In this document: positions 8,505 through 16,761 of the stretch, in pieces
How positions within the stretch are numbered: the first letter of the stretch is position 1
How the letters are laid out: the number at the start of each line of letters is the position of its first letter
Source: CAZIVE01 sp964542435
GTDB lineage: Bacteria; Bacteroidota; Bacteroidia; Bacteroidales; Tannerellaceae
Direction: 5' to 3'
Length of the DNA: 30,703 nt
NCBI GenBank assembly: GCA_964542435.1
Contig: CAZIVE010000025.1
Span: 1-30,703, forward strand
Program-made: the position numbers and the translations under genes
The notes under the pieces: model-generated
What the model was told of the DNA's origin: nothing
Database searches by the model: none
What the model saw: the letters and a program-made list of their open reading frames with translations, nothing else

Positions 8505-8604
8505 GCCGTTTTTCCTTATCCGTACACGACCTTTATCTATCTGACGATTCATCTTCTCAACCTTCGTTGGAGCGAAAATTAGGAATACTAAAGATGCAAA
8601 AGAT

Positions 8605-8636
8605 TTTGGTGTTCTTCTCGGGTTGCATTACTTTTG
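8605..8636 (+). promoter_or_regulatory. Promoter of glnN
   Basis: TTTG at 8605-8608, a 20-nt spacer and TACTTTTG at 8629-8636 match the Bacteroidota consensus exactly. TTGCA lies just before the -7 box, as at several other promoters here. The predicted start of transcription near 8643 leaves a leader of about 29 nt. Confidence 0.75.
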
Positions 8637-8671
8637 TCTTTCGGTAAAACAACCTATAAAATCAGAAGCAC

Positions 8672-10861
8672 ATGTCCATCACACGCTTTAATGCAGTTGA
8701 GAAGGCATCGAACCGCAAGGCAGTTCCTGCAAATTCTCCAAAAGAAAAAATCTCTGAATATTTCGGTGAAAACGTCTTCAACCGAAAAACCATGCAGAAA
8801 TATCTCACCAAAGAGACATATGAAAAGCTGACGCAATCTATCGATGAAGGAAAACCTATCCCGCGCGACATCGCTGATCATGTAGCTACCGGCATGCGTA
8901 TGTGGGCACTGGAAAAAGGTGTCACGCATTACACGCACTGGTTCCAGCCTTTGACCGACGGCACAGCAGAAAAGCATGATGCCTTCGTGGAACATGACGG
9001 ACAAGGCGGCATGATTGAAGAATTCAGTGGCAAACTGCTGGTTCAGCAGGAACCGGATGCTTCCAGCTTCCCAAGCGGCGGACTTCGCAACACCTTCGAA
9101 GCACGTGGCTATTCGGCTTGGGATCCTTCTTCTCCAGCCTTCATCATGGACGACACGCTCTGCATCCCGACCATCTTCATCGCTTACACAGGCGAAGCGC
9201 TCGATTATAAAACTCCGCTCATCCGCTCCATCGAAGCAGTCAGCAAAGCAGCTCGTGAAGTCTGCAGATATTTCAAGCCCGATGTCAACAAGATCATCGC
9301 CTACCTTGGTTGGGAACAGGAATATTTCCTGGTTGATGAAGATCTGTATGCAGCTCGTCCTGATCTTTCTCTGACGGAACGGACTTTGCTGGGACACGAG
9401 AGCGCCAAGAACCAGCAGCTCGACGACCATTATGCCGGTGCTATTCCTACGCGCGTTCAGGAATTCATGAAGGATCTGGAGATTGAGAGTTATAAACTGG
9501 GCATTCCGGTCAAGACTCGTCATAATGAAGTCGCTCCGAATCAGTTCGAACTGGCTCCGATCTATGAAGAATGTAACCTTGCCAACGATCACAACCAGCT
9601 GCTTATGGCCATCATGAAACGCGTAGCCAGTCGTCATCATTTCCATGTGCTGCTTCACGAGAAGCCTTTCAAAGGTGTGAACGGTTCGGGCAAACACTGC
9701 AACTGGTCGCTGGGCACAGACAAAGGCTTCAATCTGTTCTCTCCGGGAAAGAACCGAGAGGACAATCTCTGCTTCATCTGCTTTGTGGCCAACACGCTGA
9801 TGGCCGTATATAAATTCAACGGATTACTGAAGGCGAGCATCGCATCGGCCACCAACGCACATCGTCTGGGTGCCAACGAAGCTCCGCCAGCCATCATATC
9901 TTCATTCCTCGGTTCACAGATCAGCGAGGTGCTCTCCAAGTTCGAGAACAGTTCGATTGAGGATGCCATCGTGATGGACGGCAAGAAAGGTCTAAGACTC
10001 GGCTTCGGACAGATTCCGGAACTGCTTCTCGACAACACCGACCGCAACCGCACCTCACCTTTTGCCTTCACAGGAAACCGCTTCGAGTTTCGTGCTCCAG
10101 GCTCATCGGAAAACTGCGGTGCTGCCATGCTGGTACTCAACTCCGCCGTAGCCTATCAGCTCACGAAGTTCCATAAAGAGGTGGAAGCGCTGCGTGCCAA
10201 AGGCAAGAGCAAAGAGGCTGCCATCTTCGAGATCCTGCAATCGTACATCAAGGAATCCAAGGCGATCCGTTTTGACGGCAACGGCTACAGCGACGAATGG
10301 AAAGCTGAAGCAGCCAAGCGTGGCCTGGATTGTGAGACAAGCACGCCGCTCCAGTATGATGCCTATCTGAAACCAGAAACCGTGGAAATGTTCGAAGCGG
10401 TCGGCGTACTGAAAGAGAAAGAACTTCGTGCCCGCAATGAGGTAAAGTGGGAAATGTATATCAAGAAGATCCAGATCGAAGCACGTGTCCTCGGCGATCT
10501 TTCACTGAACCACATCATTCCGGTCGTCATTCGCTATCAGTCCGTCTTACTGGACAACATCACCAAACTGAAGGAGACCTTCAGCAAAGTGGAATGCGAC
10601 GAAGTGGCTGCCGAACCGTTGAGACTGGTACGTAAGATTGCCGGTCACATCACGGCTGTCACCAAGATGGTGGATGAAATGGTCGAGGCGCGTAAGAAAG
10701 CCAATACCATTGCAGACATGCGCGAACGTGCCATTGCGTATCACGACACGGTCGTTCCGTTCCTGGATTCCATCCGCAGCCATATTGACGAACTCGAACT
10801 GATGGTGGATAATCAGATGTGGCCACTCCCGAAATATCGCGAGCTGCTGTTCATCCGTTAG
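8672..10861 (+). CDS. glnN: Glutamine synthetase type III
   Basis: This is a 729-residue protein, the length expected for GSIII (about 700-730) and far longer than GSI or GSII. It makes glutamine from glutamate, ammonia and ATP in the cytosol and is the main ammonia-assimilating enzyme form in many Bacteroidota. Visible signatures are the GSIII N-terminal region (about 1-230), PNQFELAPIYEECNLANDHN near 289-308, NGSGKHCNWSLGT near 335-347, and GNRFEFRAPGSSENCGAAM near 467-485 for the substrate and metal site. The C-terminal helical region (about 570-729) is the GSIII extension. It has its own promoter. No PII, amt or GOGAT gene lies beside it in the window, so nitrogen genes are not clustered here. 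Confidence 0.97.
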   Translation: MSITRFNAVEKASNRKAVPANSPKEKISEYFGENVFNRKTMQKYLTKETYEKLTQSIDEGKPIPRDIADHVATGMRMWALEKGVTHYTHWFQPLTDGTAEKHDAFVEHDGQGGMIEEFSGKLLVQQEPDASSFPSGGLRNTFEARGYSAWDPSSPAFIMDDTLCIPTIFIAYTGEALDYKTPLIRSIEAVSKAAREVCRYFKPDVNKIIAYLGWEQEYFLVDEDLYAARPDLSLTERTLLGHESAKNQQLDDHYAGAIPTRVQEFMKDLEIESYKLGIPVKTRHNEVAPNQFELAPIYEECNLANDHNQLLMAIMKRVASRHHFHVLLHEKPFKGVNGSGKHCNWSLGTDKGFNLFSPGKNREDNLCFICFVANTLMAVYKFNGLLKASIASATNAHRLGANEAPPAIISSFLGSQISEVLSKFENSSIEDAIVMDGKKGLRLGFGQIPELLLDNTDRNRTSPFAFTGNRFEFRAPGSSENCGAAMLVLNSAVAYQLTKFHKEVEALRAKGKSKEAAIFEILQSYIKESKAIRFDGNGYSDEWKAEAAKRGLDCETSTPLQYDAYLKPETVEMFEAVGVLKEKELRARNEVKWEMYIKKIQIEARVLGDLSLNHIIPVVIRYQSVLLDNITKLKETFSKVECDEVAAEPLRLVRKIAGHITAVTKMVDEMVEARKKANTIADMRERAIAYHDTVVPFLDSIRSHIDELELMVDNQMWPLPKYRELLFIR

Positions 10862-10872
10862 GATAACGATCC

Positions 10873-10900
10873 TTGAGAAACGGGATTTTATCTATCTTTA
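10873..10900 (+). promoter_or_regulatory. Possible promoter of the MATE transporter gene
   Basis: TATCTTTA at 10893-10900 differs by one base from TAnnTTTG. A TTG lies at 10873-10875 with a 17-nt spacer, shorter than usual. Its position, 21 bp before the ATG, supports it, but the match is weaker than at the other genes. Confidence 0.4.
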
Positions 10901-10921
10901 CGCACTGATAAATCGAGATAG

Positions 10922-12259
10922 ATGCAAGGAGCGCGCAACCTCACCGAAGGTCCTATTATGCGACAGCTGTTCAAGCTGTCGCTTCCCATTATGGGCACCT
11001 CTTTCATCCAGATGGCCTACAGCCTGACGGACATGGCGTGGGTTGGACACTTGGGCAGCGAATCGGTCGCGGCTATTGGTGCTGTCGGCATCCTTGCCTG
11101 GATGACCACCTCCATTTCCTACCTCAACAAAGTCGGTTCGGAAGTTTGTGTGGGTCAGGCTGTCGGCGTACGTGACGAAGAAAATGCACGGCGTTATGCA
11201 GCCCATAACATCACCATCGCACTGATTATCTCACTCGTTTGGAGCATTCCGATGTGCCTCTTTGCACCTTTGGCCATCAGCTTCTTCTCGTTGGAGGCTT
11301 CCATTGCAGCCAAAGCCATCATCTATCTTCGGATTGTCTCGACCGCTTTTCCGTTCATCTTCCTCACATCCGCCTTTGCAGGAATATACAATGCCTCTGG
11401 ACTCAGCAAGATTCCGTTCTATATCAGCGGCAGCGGATTGCTGCTGAATATGATCCTCGATCCGCTCTTTATCTTCGGATTTCATCTCGGGACGACCGGC
11501 GCAGCCATAGCAACATGGATTGCTGAAGCGGTCGTCTGCCTGCTGTTCATCATCTGGCTGAAGAAAAAGCTACCGCTGTTCGGAGGCTTTGCCTTCCTTA
11601 CGAAACTCAAACATTCCATCACCGTTCGTATTGTCAGAATCGGACTTCCCGTGGCGATGCTCAACACGTTGTTCTCCATTATCAACCTTCTCATGGCACG
11701 GACTGCATCTGCCGAAGGTGGATATATCGGCGTCATGGCGCTCACAGCCGGAGGACAGATCGAAGCCATTGCCTGGAATACGGCACAAGGTTTTAGTACG
11801 GGACTCAGCGCCTTCGTAGCTCAGAACTATGCAGCGAGAGCGATGAACCGAGTGCTGACAGCGATTCACAATGTGCTTATCCTGACCAGCTCACTCGGAG
11901 TCATTGTTTCGGTGCTGTTCATATTCCTTGGCGGACCGCTTTTCTCGCTGTTCGTTCCCGAAAAGATTGCATGGGATGCCGGCGGACTTTTTCTCCGCAT
12001 CGACGGTTATTCCATGATTCTGATGATGGTAGAGATCACGATGCAGGGATTCTTTTACGGAACAGGACGAACCATTCCTCCCGCCATCATCAGCATTACA
12101 TTTAACAGTCTCAGAATCCCAATGGCCATTCTCTTCACTTCGCTTGGCTTTGGAATTGCCGGCGTTTGGTGGGCCATCAGCGCCAGCAGTATGATGAAAG
12201 GCATCACCTCTTTCATCTGGTTTGAGGTGCTCAAGAAACGAGTGCTGATGAAAAAATAA
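10922..12259 (+). CDS. MATE-family multidrug/organic cation efflux transporter
   Basis: This is a 445-residue polytopic protein with about 12 membrane segments in two halves, the usual length for MATE proteins. The first helices carry MRQLFKLSLPIMGTSFIQ and SLTDMAWVGHLGSESVAAIG, typical of the family's first repeat, and the second half begins near VRIVRIGLPVAMLNTLFS. The family exports cationic drugs and metabolites using a Na+ or H+ gradient; the substrate here cannot be read from sequence. It has a separate weak promoter and lies 60 bp after glnN, with no strong terminator between, so read-through from glnN is possible. It converges on secDF across a scaffold gap and a tandem repeat. Confidence 0.94.
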   Translation: MQGARNLTEGPIMRQLFKLSLPIMGTSFIQMAYSLTDMAWVGHLGSESVAAIGAVGILAWMTTSISYLNKVGSEVCVGQAVGVRDEENARRYAAHNITIALIISLVWSIPMCLFAPLAISFFSLEASIAAKAIIYLRIVSTAFPFIFLTSAFAGIYNASGLSKIPFYISGSGLLLNMILDPLFIFGFHLGTTGAAIATWIAEAVVCLLFIIWLKKKLPLFGGFAFLTKLKHSITVRIVRIGLPVAMLNTLFSIINLLMARTASAEGGYIGVMALTAGGQIEAIAWNTAQGFSTGLSAFVAQNYAARAMNRVLTAIHNVLILTSSLGVIVSVLFIFLGGPLFSLFVPEKIAWDAGGLFLRIDGYSMILMMVEITMQGFFYGTGRTIPPAIISITFNSLRIPMAILFTSLGFGIAGVWWAISASSMMKGITSFIWFEVLKKRVLMKK

Positions 12260-12265
12260 TTATAT

Positions 12266-12365
12266 NNNNNNNNNNNNNNNNNNNNNNNNNNNNNNNNNNN
12301 NNNNNNNNNNNNNNNNNNNNNNNNNNNNNNNNNNNNNNNNNNNNNNNNNNNNNNNNNNNNNNNNN
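12266..12365. other. Scaffold gap of exactly 100 N inside or beside a tandem repeat
   Basis: The N run ends exactly where a full 43-bp repeat unit begins, so the assembly probably broke in the array. The true copy number is therefore unknown and may be higher than four. Confidence 0.95.
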
Positions 12366-12526
12366 CCGAGTAGGTATTTAGGTTTCTGGAAAGATACTCT
12401 GTCAACGGCCGAGTAGGATTTTAGATTTCTGGAAAGATACTCTGTCAACGGCCGAGTAGGATTTTAGATTTCTGGGAAGATACTCTGTCAGCGCCCGAGT
12501 AGGATTTTAGGTTTCTGGAAAGATAG
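12366..12526. repeat. Tandem repeat, 43-bp unit, at least three full copies plus a partial fourth
   Basis: Units begin at 12366, 12409, 12452 and 12495, each starting CCGAGTAGG and containing TTTCTGGAAAGATACTCTGTC or a near match. The fourth copy diverges after GAAAGATA. TACTC and GAGTA flank each junction and could form a short stem across it. The minus strand of each unit holds GTATCTTTCC, close to a -7 box; I regard this as chance until tested. No spacers, no coding potential. Confidence 0.92.
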
Positions 12527-12544
12527 TATCCCCTCAAAACAAAA

Positions 12545-12577
12545 AGAGGATGCTCCTTCGCGGCGGGAGCATCCTCT
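12545..12577 (-). terminator. Intrinsic terminator of secDF
   Basis: A perfect 12-bp stem (AGAGGATGCTCC paired with GGAGCATCCTCT) closes a 9-nt loop. On the minus strand it is followed by TTTTTGTTTT. It lies 21 bp past the secDF stop. Confidence 0.88.
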
Positions 12578-12598
12578 TCTATTATCTAAAAAGAAATA

Positions 12599-15500
12599 TT
12601 ACTTCTTTTGTTCTGCAGCAGGAGTAACGTCATCTTGTTCTGATGCGATACCTGCGCCAACTACGATACCCTTCTTTCTCAGTTTATGTTTCTGAATTTC
12701 ATAAGCGATAGGAGTTGCAACGAACAGGGTTGAATAGGTACCGATGATGATACCGAGCAGGATGGCGAACGTAAAGCTTCGGATCGTGCTACCACCCAAG
12801 ATGAAGATACAGAGTACAACGACCAACGTGGTGAATGATGTATTGAACGTACGGCAGAGGGTAGAGTTCAAGGCGTCGTTGATCACCTGATAACGGTCGC
12901 GCTTCGGATACAGATGGATGGTTTCTCGAATACGGTCGAAGACAACCACCGTATCGTTAATAGAGTAACCGATGATGGTCAAGATGGCCGCGACGAACGT
13001 CTGATCGACCTCCATAGAGAATGGAAGCACCTTCCACAACAACGTGTAGAATGCGATGATACAGAGTGTCGTTGATGCTACAGATGCAAAGGCACCGGCA
13101 GAGAAGGCGATATCACGGAATCGCAGCATGATGTATGCGGCCATACAGATCATAGAAAAGATGACAGCCAAGATAGCGGCGTTCTTTATATCGTCAGCCA
13201 TTGACGGACCAACCTTCTGTTGACTCTGTACATAATTCTCACTGAACTGTTCGGCTGTCGTTCCTGCAGGAAGCAGAGATTTAACTCCGGTGAAAACGCG
13301 GGTCTCAATCTCATGATCCACATTCGGATCCGTACTGTCGATCTTATAGTTGGTAGAGATACGTACCTGGTTCTGAGAACCGATGGTGATAACGCTTACC
13401 TTACCATTCAATTCAGTGCTCAACAAATTACGAACATGTTCCGTGTCCACAGTCTTATCGAAGCGGACGATATAGTTACGACCACCGGTAAAGTCGATAC
13501 CGTTGTTCAAACCAATCGTGAAGAAAGAGATGAGACCGAGAACGATGATGGCAACCGGAATCAGATAACCTACCTTACGTCCGCCGAGGAAGTTCAATGT
13601 CGGGTTAACCAACAGGTTCTTCGTTGCATTCGTGACGAAAGTTACATTTTTGATCTTATCCTTTGCAAGGAGTGCTTCGTAAACGATACGTGTCAGGAAG
13701 ACAGCGGTGATGAAGGAAGCAACCAAACCAATGATCAACGTAGTTGCGAATCCACGGATAGTACCTGTACCGAAGTAGAACAAAACGACACCGGTAATAA
13801 TGGTGGTCAAGTTGGAGTCGAAGATCGCAGAGAAGGCGTTACTATAACCTTCAGAGATAGCTTTGCTCAGAGATTTACCCGCTCGCAGTTCCTCCTTCGT
13901 TCGTTCATAGATCAACACGTTCGCATCGACCGCCATACCAAGAGTCAGCACCATACCGGCAATACCTGGCAAGGTGAGCACCGCCTGGAAGGAGGCTAGA
14001 ATACCCATCGTGAAGAACATGTTCAATACAAGAGCGCCATCGGCTATCAAACCTGGAATGATGCCGTAGAATGCGCACATATAACACATCAACAATATCA
14101 ATGCGATGATGAATGAAATGACACCGGCGTTGATGGAATCCTGTCCCAGAGAAGGTCCGACGACATCTTCCTGTACGATCTGTACAGAGGCTGCCATCTT
14201 ACCAGACTTCAACACGTTCGCCAAGTCCTTTGCCTCTTCAGGAGTGAAGTGACCGGTGATCTGTGAACGACCGCCTGTGATCTCATCGTTGACGTTAGGT
14301 GCAGAATAAACCATACCATCCAATACGATAGCGATAGCCTTTCCGATATTATCCTTGGTAAGACGTGCCCATGCTTTGGCACCTTCTGCGTTCATCGTCA
14401 TGTTAACCATCTGCTCAGAACGACCGGCCTGCTGAACGAAGTCGGCGTTGGCATCCGTAACAACGTCACCACCCAGTGCAGGACTTCCGTCACGGTTGGT
14501 AACCTTGATAGCATAGAGTTCATAGAACTGTTCCTTCTCATCGATAGCCTTAACGCCCCATTTCAGAGAGAGGTTACGAGGAAGAAGCTCTTTCACCTGC
14601 TTCATGTTCAGGTAATCGTTGATGGTAGCCATATCAGTGACACGAGCTACACCGACAACGGCACCCGGAGCAAGCTGTCCGTTATATTGACTGATCTGCA
14701 ACAGAGAGAACAACGGATGTTCCTTTGCATATTCAGCCTGTGTCTGTGTCTGAGCGGTCGGTTCTTTCTTGCCGACAGCAGCTAACAGAGAATCAGCCGA
14801 TGCACCTGCACTGTCTTTCGTGGTGACAGCTGCTTTCTTAGCATCCTTAGCATCTGCTTTCTTTGCCTTATCTTTTGTAGCAGTCGTATTGTCTGCCAAT
14901 GTAGCCGTAGAATCCAGTTTAGCAAGAGCCAAAGAATCAGCAACAGAGAGAGAGTCACCAGCAGCGCCCAGCTTACCACCGTTCTTCACGATTGCAGCCA
15001 AAGCATTATCAACAGAAACGAGGTTCTGATAGATCTCGGTGAGCTGATAGGTTTCCCAAAACTCCAGATTGGCACTACCTTGCAACAGTTTGCGGACACG
15101 TTCAGGTTCCTTTACACCAGGGAGCTCAACCAAGATACGGCCGGCTGTCTCCAAACGTTGGATGTTAGGAGAAACAACACCGAAACGGTCGATACGAGTA
15201 CGCAATACGTTAAATGAATTATCGATGGCACTCTGTAACTCGGTCTTGAGTACTGAAATGACCTGAGCATCTGAGCTCTGCGGTGTGATCTTATCTTTCA
15301 GCTCGAATGTACTGAAGATAGCTGACAACCGCGCTCCACTGTCTAATTTCTTATATTCTTGAGCGAACAGGTCGATGAAATCAGTCTGACTGGTAGCTTG
15401 ATTAGCATAAGCAAGATCAAGAGCCTTGTTGAAATTAGGATCCTGATTATTGTTAGAAAGGGAACGGATAACGTCGGCGACGTTCAATTCAAGAACAACG

Positions 15501-15748
15501 TTCATACCGCCTTTCAAGTCAAGTCCTAAACTAATTTCCATCTCACGGCACTGCTTGAGTGTATATCCAAGCCATACCTTCTGTGTAGAGAGAGAATCGA
15601 TATATGCACTCTCTTTCGCTGCATCTCCGCCAGCGTACTTAGCGGCTTTATCGTTATAATATCTTGTCACGAATGAAAATGACAGATAAAACAAACACAC
15701 AAGCGTAAGCAATACCGCGAAGACTTTCACAAATCCTTTGTTTTGCAT
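12599..15748 (-). CDS. secDF: Fused protein-export membrane protein SecD/SecF
   Basis: This 1049-residue protein joins SecD and SecF, as in other Bacteroidota, and uses the proton gradient to help the Sec translocon pull proteins to the periplasm. An N-terminal membrane helix (about 7-28) precedes the SecD periplasmic domain with LGLDLKGGMNVVLEL (about 74-88). The SecD membrane part holds MAVDANVLIYER (D608). The SecF half starts near 725, with GLNNGIDFTGGRNYIVRF (about 746-763) and later IGYSINDTVVVFDRIRE. Residues 265-340 are a low-complexity Ala/Lys/Asp/Ser/Thr insert within the SecD periplasmic domain. An in-frame ATG at 15805 overlaps the -7 promoter box, so translation should begin at 15748. 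Transcription is monocistronic, with a strong terminator. Confidence 0.96.
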   Translation of the reverse strand: MQNKGFVKVFAVLLTLVCLFYLSFSFVTRYYNDKAAKYAGGDAAKESAYIDSLSTQKVWLGYTLKQCREMEISLGLDLKGGMNVVLELNVADVIRSLSNNNQDPNFNKALDLAYANQATSQTDFIDLFAQEYKKLDSGARLSAIFSTFELKDKITPQSSDAQVISVLKTELQSAIDNSFNVLRTRIDRFGVVSPNIQRLETAGRILVELPGVKEPERVRKLLQGSANLEFWETYQLTEIYQNLVSVDNALAAIVKNGGKLGAAGDSLSVADSLALAKLDSTATLADNTTATKDKAKKADAKDAKKAAVTTKDSAGASADSLLAAVGKKEPTAQTQTQAEYAKEHPLFSLLQISQYNGQLAPGAVVGVARVTDMATINDYLNMKQVKELLPRNLSLKWGVKAIDEKEQFYELYAIKVTNRDGSPALGGDVVTDANADFVQQAGRSEQMVNMTMNAEGAKAWARLTKDNIGKAIAIVLDGMVYSAPNVNDEITGGRSQITGHFTPEEAKDLANVLKSGKMAASVQIVQEDVVGPSLGQDSINAGVISFIIALILLMCYMCAFYGIIPGLIADGALVLNMFFTMGILASFQAVLTLPGIAGMVLTLGMAVDANVLIYERTKEELRAGKSLSKAISEGYSNAFSAIFDSNLTTIITGVVLFYFGTGTIRGFATTLIIGLVASFITAVFLTRIVYEALLAKDKIKNVTFVTNATKNLLVNPTLNFLGGRKVGYLIPVAIIVLGLISFFTIGLNNGIDFTGGRNYIVRFDKTVDTEHVRNLLSTELNGKVSVITIGSQNQVRISTNYKIDSTDPNVDHEIETRVFTGVKSLLPAGTTAEQFSENYVQSQQKVGPSMADDIKNAAILAVIFSMICMAAYIMLRFRDIAFSAGAFASVASTTLCIIAFYTLLWKVLPFSMEVDQTFVAAILTIIGYSINDTVVVFDRIRETIHLYPKRDRYQVINDALNSTLCRTFNTSFTTLVVVLCIFILGGSTIRSFTFAILLGIIIGTYSTLFVATPIAYEIQKHKLRKKGIVVGAGIASEQDDVTPAAEQKK

Positions 15749-15802
15749 TTGAATCTTTGGTTTATTTTTGTTACTAATTATTCGATGTTTTTTCAGTGGG
15801 TG

Positions 15803-15810
15803 CAAATATA
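15803..15810 (-). promoter_or_regulatory. -7 element of the secDF promoter
   Basis: The minus strand reads TATATTTG, an exact TAnnTTTG box. Transcription would start near 15796, leaving a leader of about 48 nt before the ATG at 15748. A TTTG lies upstream but with a 23-nt spacer. Confidence 0.6.
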
Positions 15811-15884
15811 GACTTTTTTTTGCTCACTACGACCAAATAGTTTAATAATTTGTAACTTACCCTTATAAATCTGTTCGAATTGCA

Positions 15885-15892
15885 TATCTTTG
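15885..15892 (+). promoter_or_regulatory. Candidate -7 element for the DUF4468-like gene
   Basis: TTGCA is followed directly by TATCTTTG. No TTTG is present 19-21 nt upstream. If used, it gives a leader of about 180 nt before the gene at 16078. Confidence 0.4.
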
Positions 15893-16077
15893 AAGGCGGG
15901 AAATCAGTTTTGAACCGTAGGAAAGATAATGGTTTAGGCCGATTGGCGGATCTCATTCTCATTTTATATCAATCAAGCCTTATCAAATGGATATTTGGAA
16001 TGATTAGAATGAGGAAACATCCATCCCGCAGAGACTGGAAGTGTGAAAGAATCAGAATGTTTAACTAAAGGACTAAG

Positions 16078-16626
16078 ATGATGATGAAAAGATTTTTGCT
16101 ACTTATCATGTTCCTTCTGCCGACCTTCGTCATGGCACAGAAGAACCAGGAGAATAGTTGTTCACCCGTTATCGGAGGAAAAATCTGTTACACGGACGAA
16201 GTGGAGATGACAGGCACTTCCTGCGAAATCATCTACGACAATATCAACAGGTGGGCTGCGGAACGATTCGGGAAAGACATTTTCCTTTCCAATGTCACGA
16301 CCGACAAAGACCACAACTCCTTTTTCATCCATTCCAAAATGGAGCTTATGCTCGACGAAAAGCAGAAGACAATGATCAAATTCGACCTCAACATTGCCTG
16401 CTTCAATGAGAAATATTCGGCATCCATCACCAATATCGTCTATGAATATGATCCGGCGAACGGCACCGATTACAAGACGTTCCCTGCCGAACATGTGATC
16501 GGCAATCAGGGAAAGGACAATACGCTGAACTTTGTGAAAGATCCCGTTCTTTTCTGCAATGCCACGCTTTTCTTTGCCAATAACATCTTCAACGAACTGA
16601 TGGATGGCGCTCAGGAGAACAACTAA
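16078..16626 (+). CDS. Secreted DUF4468-like protein
   Basis: This is a 182-residue protein with a signal peptide (KRFLLLIMFLLPTFVMAQ, after two extra Met codons). The mature protein has a GKICYTDEVEMTGTSCEIIY start, an amphipathic helix with W and F (INRWAAERFG), and alternating strands with a YSASITNIVYEYDP stretch. This pattern of helix-strand repeats after a signal peptide resembles DUF4468 (TBP-like fold) proteins, common small exported proteins of Bacteroidales with no known function. The assignment is from pattern only. Three ATG codons in a row (16078, 16081, 16084) leave the start uncertain by up to two residues. It is a single gene that converges on the rhomboid operon. Confidence 0.78.
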   Translation: MMMKRFLLLIMFLLPTFVMAQKNQENSCSPVIGGKICYTDEVEMTGTSCEIIYDNINRWAAERFGKDIFLSNVTTDKDHNSFFIHSKMELMLDEKQKTMIKFDLNIACFNEKYSASITNIVYEYDPANGTDYKTFPAEHVIGNQGKDNTLNFVKDPVLFCNATLFFANNIFNELMDGAQENN

Positions 16627-16679
16627 AAAAATCGCCAGAGAAGGGCACTATGGAAATCTTCAATAACGACGGCTGTTCA

Positions 16680-16740
16680 TTCAGACACCTGATGACGCTC
16701 GTTCAGACACCTGATGACACTCGTTGAGACACCTGATGAC
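16680..16740. repeat. Tandem repeat, 22-bp unit, nearly three copies
   Basis: Units begin at 16680, 16702 and 16724, each with AGACACCTGATGAC. The first two run the full 22 bp (differing at one base) and the third matches for 17 bp. They fill the centre of the 135-bp gap between convergent genes. There is no U-run, so they are not an ordinary terminator. Confidence 0.85.
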
Positions 16741-16761
16741 GTCAAGGAAAATAAGGAGTTT

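Larger units (their letters stand above)
12260..12598. other. 339-bp convergent intergenic region with gap, repeats and terminator
   Basis: Between the convergent MATE and secDF genes lie 6 bp of sequence, the N gap (12266-12365), a 43-bp tandem array (12366-12526) and the secDF terminator (12545-12577). No gene is seen. Confidence 0.85.
15749..16077. other. 329-bp divergent intergenic region between secDF and the DUF4468-like gene
   Basis: It holds the secDF -7 box (15803-15810) and a plus-strand TATCTTTG (15885-15892). The 185 bp from that box to the next gene show no credible coding frame or clear structure, so a long leader is possible. Confidence 0.65.

Noticed and set aside
8654..9697. 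Open frame (347 codons) on the minus strand
   Set aside because: It lies opposite the N-terminal half of glnN and covers the glnN start, so it is a shadow frame.
10860..10873. Terminator hairpin after glnN (AGGAT-AACG-ATCCT)
   Set aside because: The stem is only 5 bp and no T-run follows on either strand.
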